Assembly: GCF_015680235.1 (NCBI RefSeq)
Contig: NZ_JADLJL010000043.1
Location: 1-35,274 of the forward strand
Length of the DNA stretch: 35,274 nucleotides
Direction of reading: 5' to 3'
Origin: Pseudomonas guariconensis
GTDB lineage: Bacteria; Pseudomonadota; Gammaproteobacteria; Pseudomonadales; Pseudomonadaceae
Position 1 is the stretch's first letter. Every line of letters starts with the position of its first letter. Made by a program: the position numbers and the translations under genes. This document shows, one piece after another, positions 35,187 to 35,274 of this stretch. A model generated the notes under the pieces. It was not told the DNA's origin. It did not search any database and saw only the letters and a list, made by a program, of their open reading frames with translations.

Positions 35187-35274
35187 ATCGAGTAGGAGAC
35201 GGGCTCTCACCCGTCGTCCTCTCACACCACCGTGCGTACGGTTCCGTACACGGCGGTTCAGGTTATGCGGCTAA
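35187..35274 (-). mobile_element. 3' end of a group II intron (partial, runs off the window)
   Basis: Read on the minus strand, the last 88 bp fold as domains V and VI of a group II intron. Domain V (about 35258-35226): ACCGCCGTG pairs with CACGGTGGT, with a two-base bulge (CG) and a GAAC tetraloop, giving a CGC-type catalytic triad. Domain VI (about 35222-35187): GAGAGGA pairs with TCCT-A-CTC, leaving a bulged A, seven bases from the 3' end, as branch point, and the intron ends in GAT. The maturase/reverse transcriptase gene would lie beyond the right edge; the last bases may include its stop. Confidence 0.8.

Overview
The window is a stretch of a Pseudomonas chromosome, most likely from the P. 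putida group, close to the replication origin. The grounds are the gene order mnmG-rsmG-parA-parB-atpIBEFHAGDC-glmU-glmR-glmS, the protein sequences themselves, and putida-type REP elements with the 'cgggcttgccccgcg / gctcccacagg' pattern at 1-233 and 21571-21655. Species assignment is inference.

Right part, about 18.75-35.27 kb, is core genome and every gene is on the minus strand. From the right edge it holds: the 3' end of a group II intron cut by the window (35187-35274); a gene-free, locally AT-rich stretch rich in DnaA-box-like 9-mers; mnmG-rsmG (tRNA and 16S rRNA modification); parA-parB (chromosome segregation); the complete F1Fo ATP synthase operon behind a clear sigma70-type promoter; glmU; and a glmR-glmS pair. 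glmU and glmS together make and commit UDP-GlcNAc. Exact DnaA 9-mers (TTATCCACA) recur inside parA, rsmG and mnmG as well as in the intergenic stretch.

Left part, 1-18.7 kb, begins just past the glmS attTn7 position and looks like accessory genome. On the plus strand are an orphan choline/betaine-type binding protein with a family IV esterase, then a DUF692/DUF2063 pair (the enzyme pair that matures bufferin/methanobactin-like copper peptides) with no precursor gene beside it. A seven-gene minus-strand cluster follows (4007-11548). Read in transcription order it encodes a heme-oxygenase-like diiron protein with a complete metal site, a PLP aminotransferase, a small tautomerase, a glutathione S-transferase, a cyclase-family hydrolase, a DHA1-type MFS transporter, and a one-chain aconitase-superfamily hydro-lyase whose swivel domain comes first. 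Divergent from it on the plus strand are a LysR regulator, a LeuC/LeuD paralogue pair, a second LysR regulator, a three-domain secreted protein, and an ACS-family organic-acid MFS transporter.

The most unusual gene is that secreted protein (15939-17333). A signal peptide is followed by a DUF2282 (bufferin-type) cysteine domain, a CxxCH cytochrome c domain and a SUMF1/FGE-like domain that lacks the usual catalytic cysteines. DUF2282 is the known kind of substrate for the DUF692/DUF2063 enzymes encoded about 12 kb away in the same window, so the 'missing' precursor may be this fusion. The neighbouring cluster looks like an undescribed small-molecule pathway built around two aconitase-type isomerases and a diiron oxygenase. 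Whether it is biosynthetic or catabolic cannot be settled from sequence.
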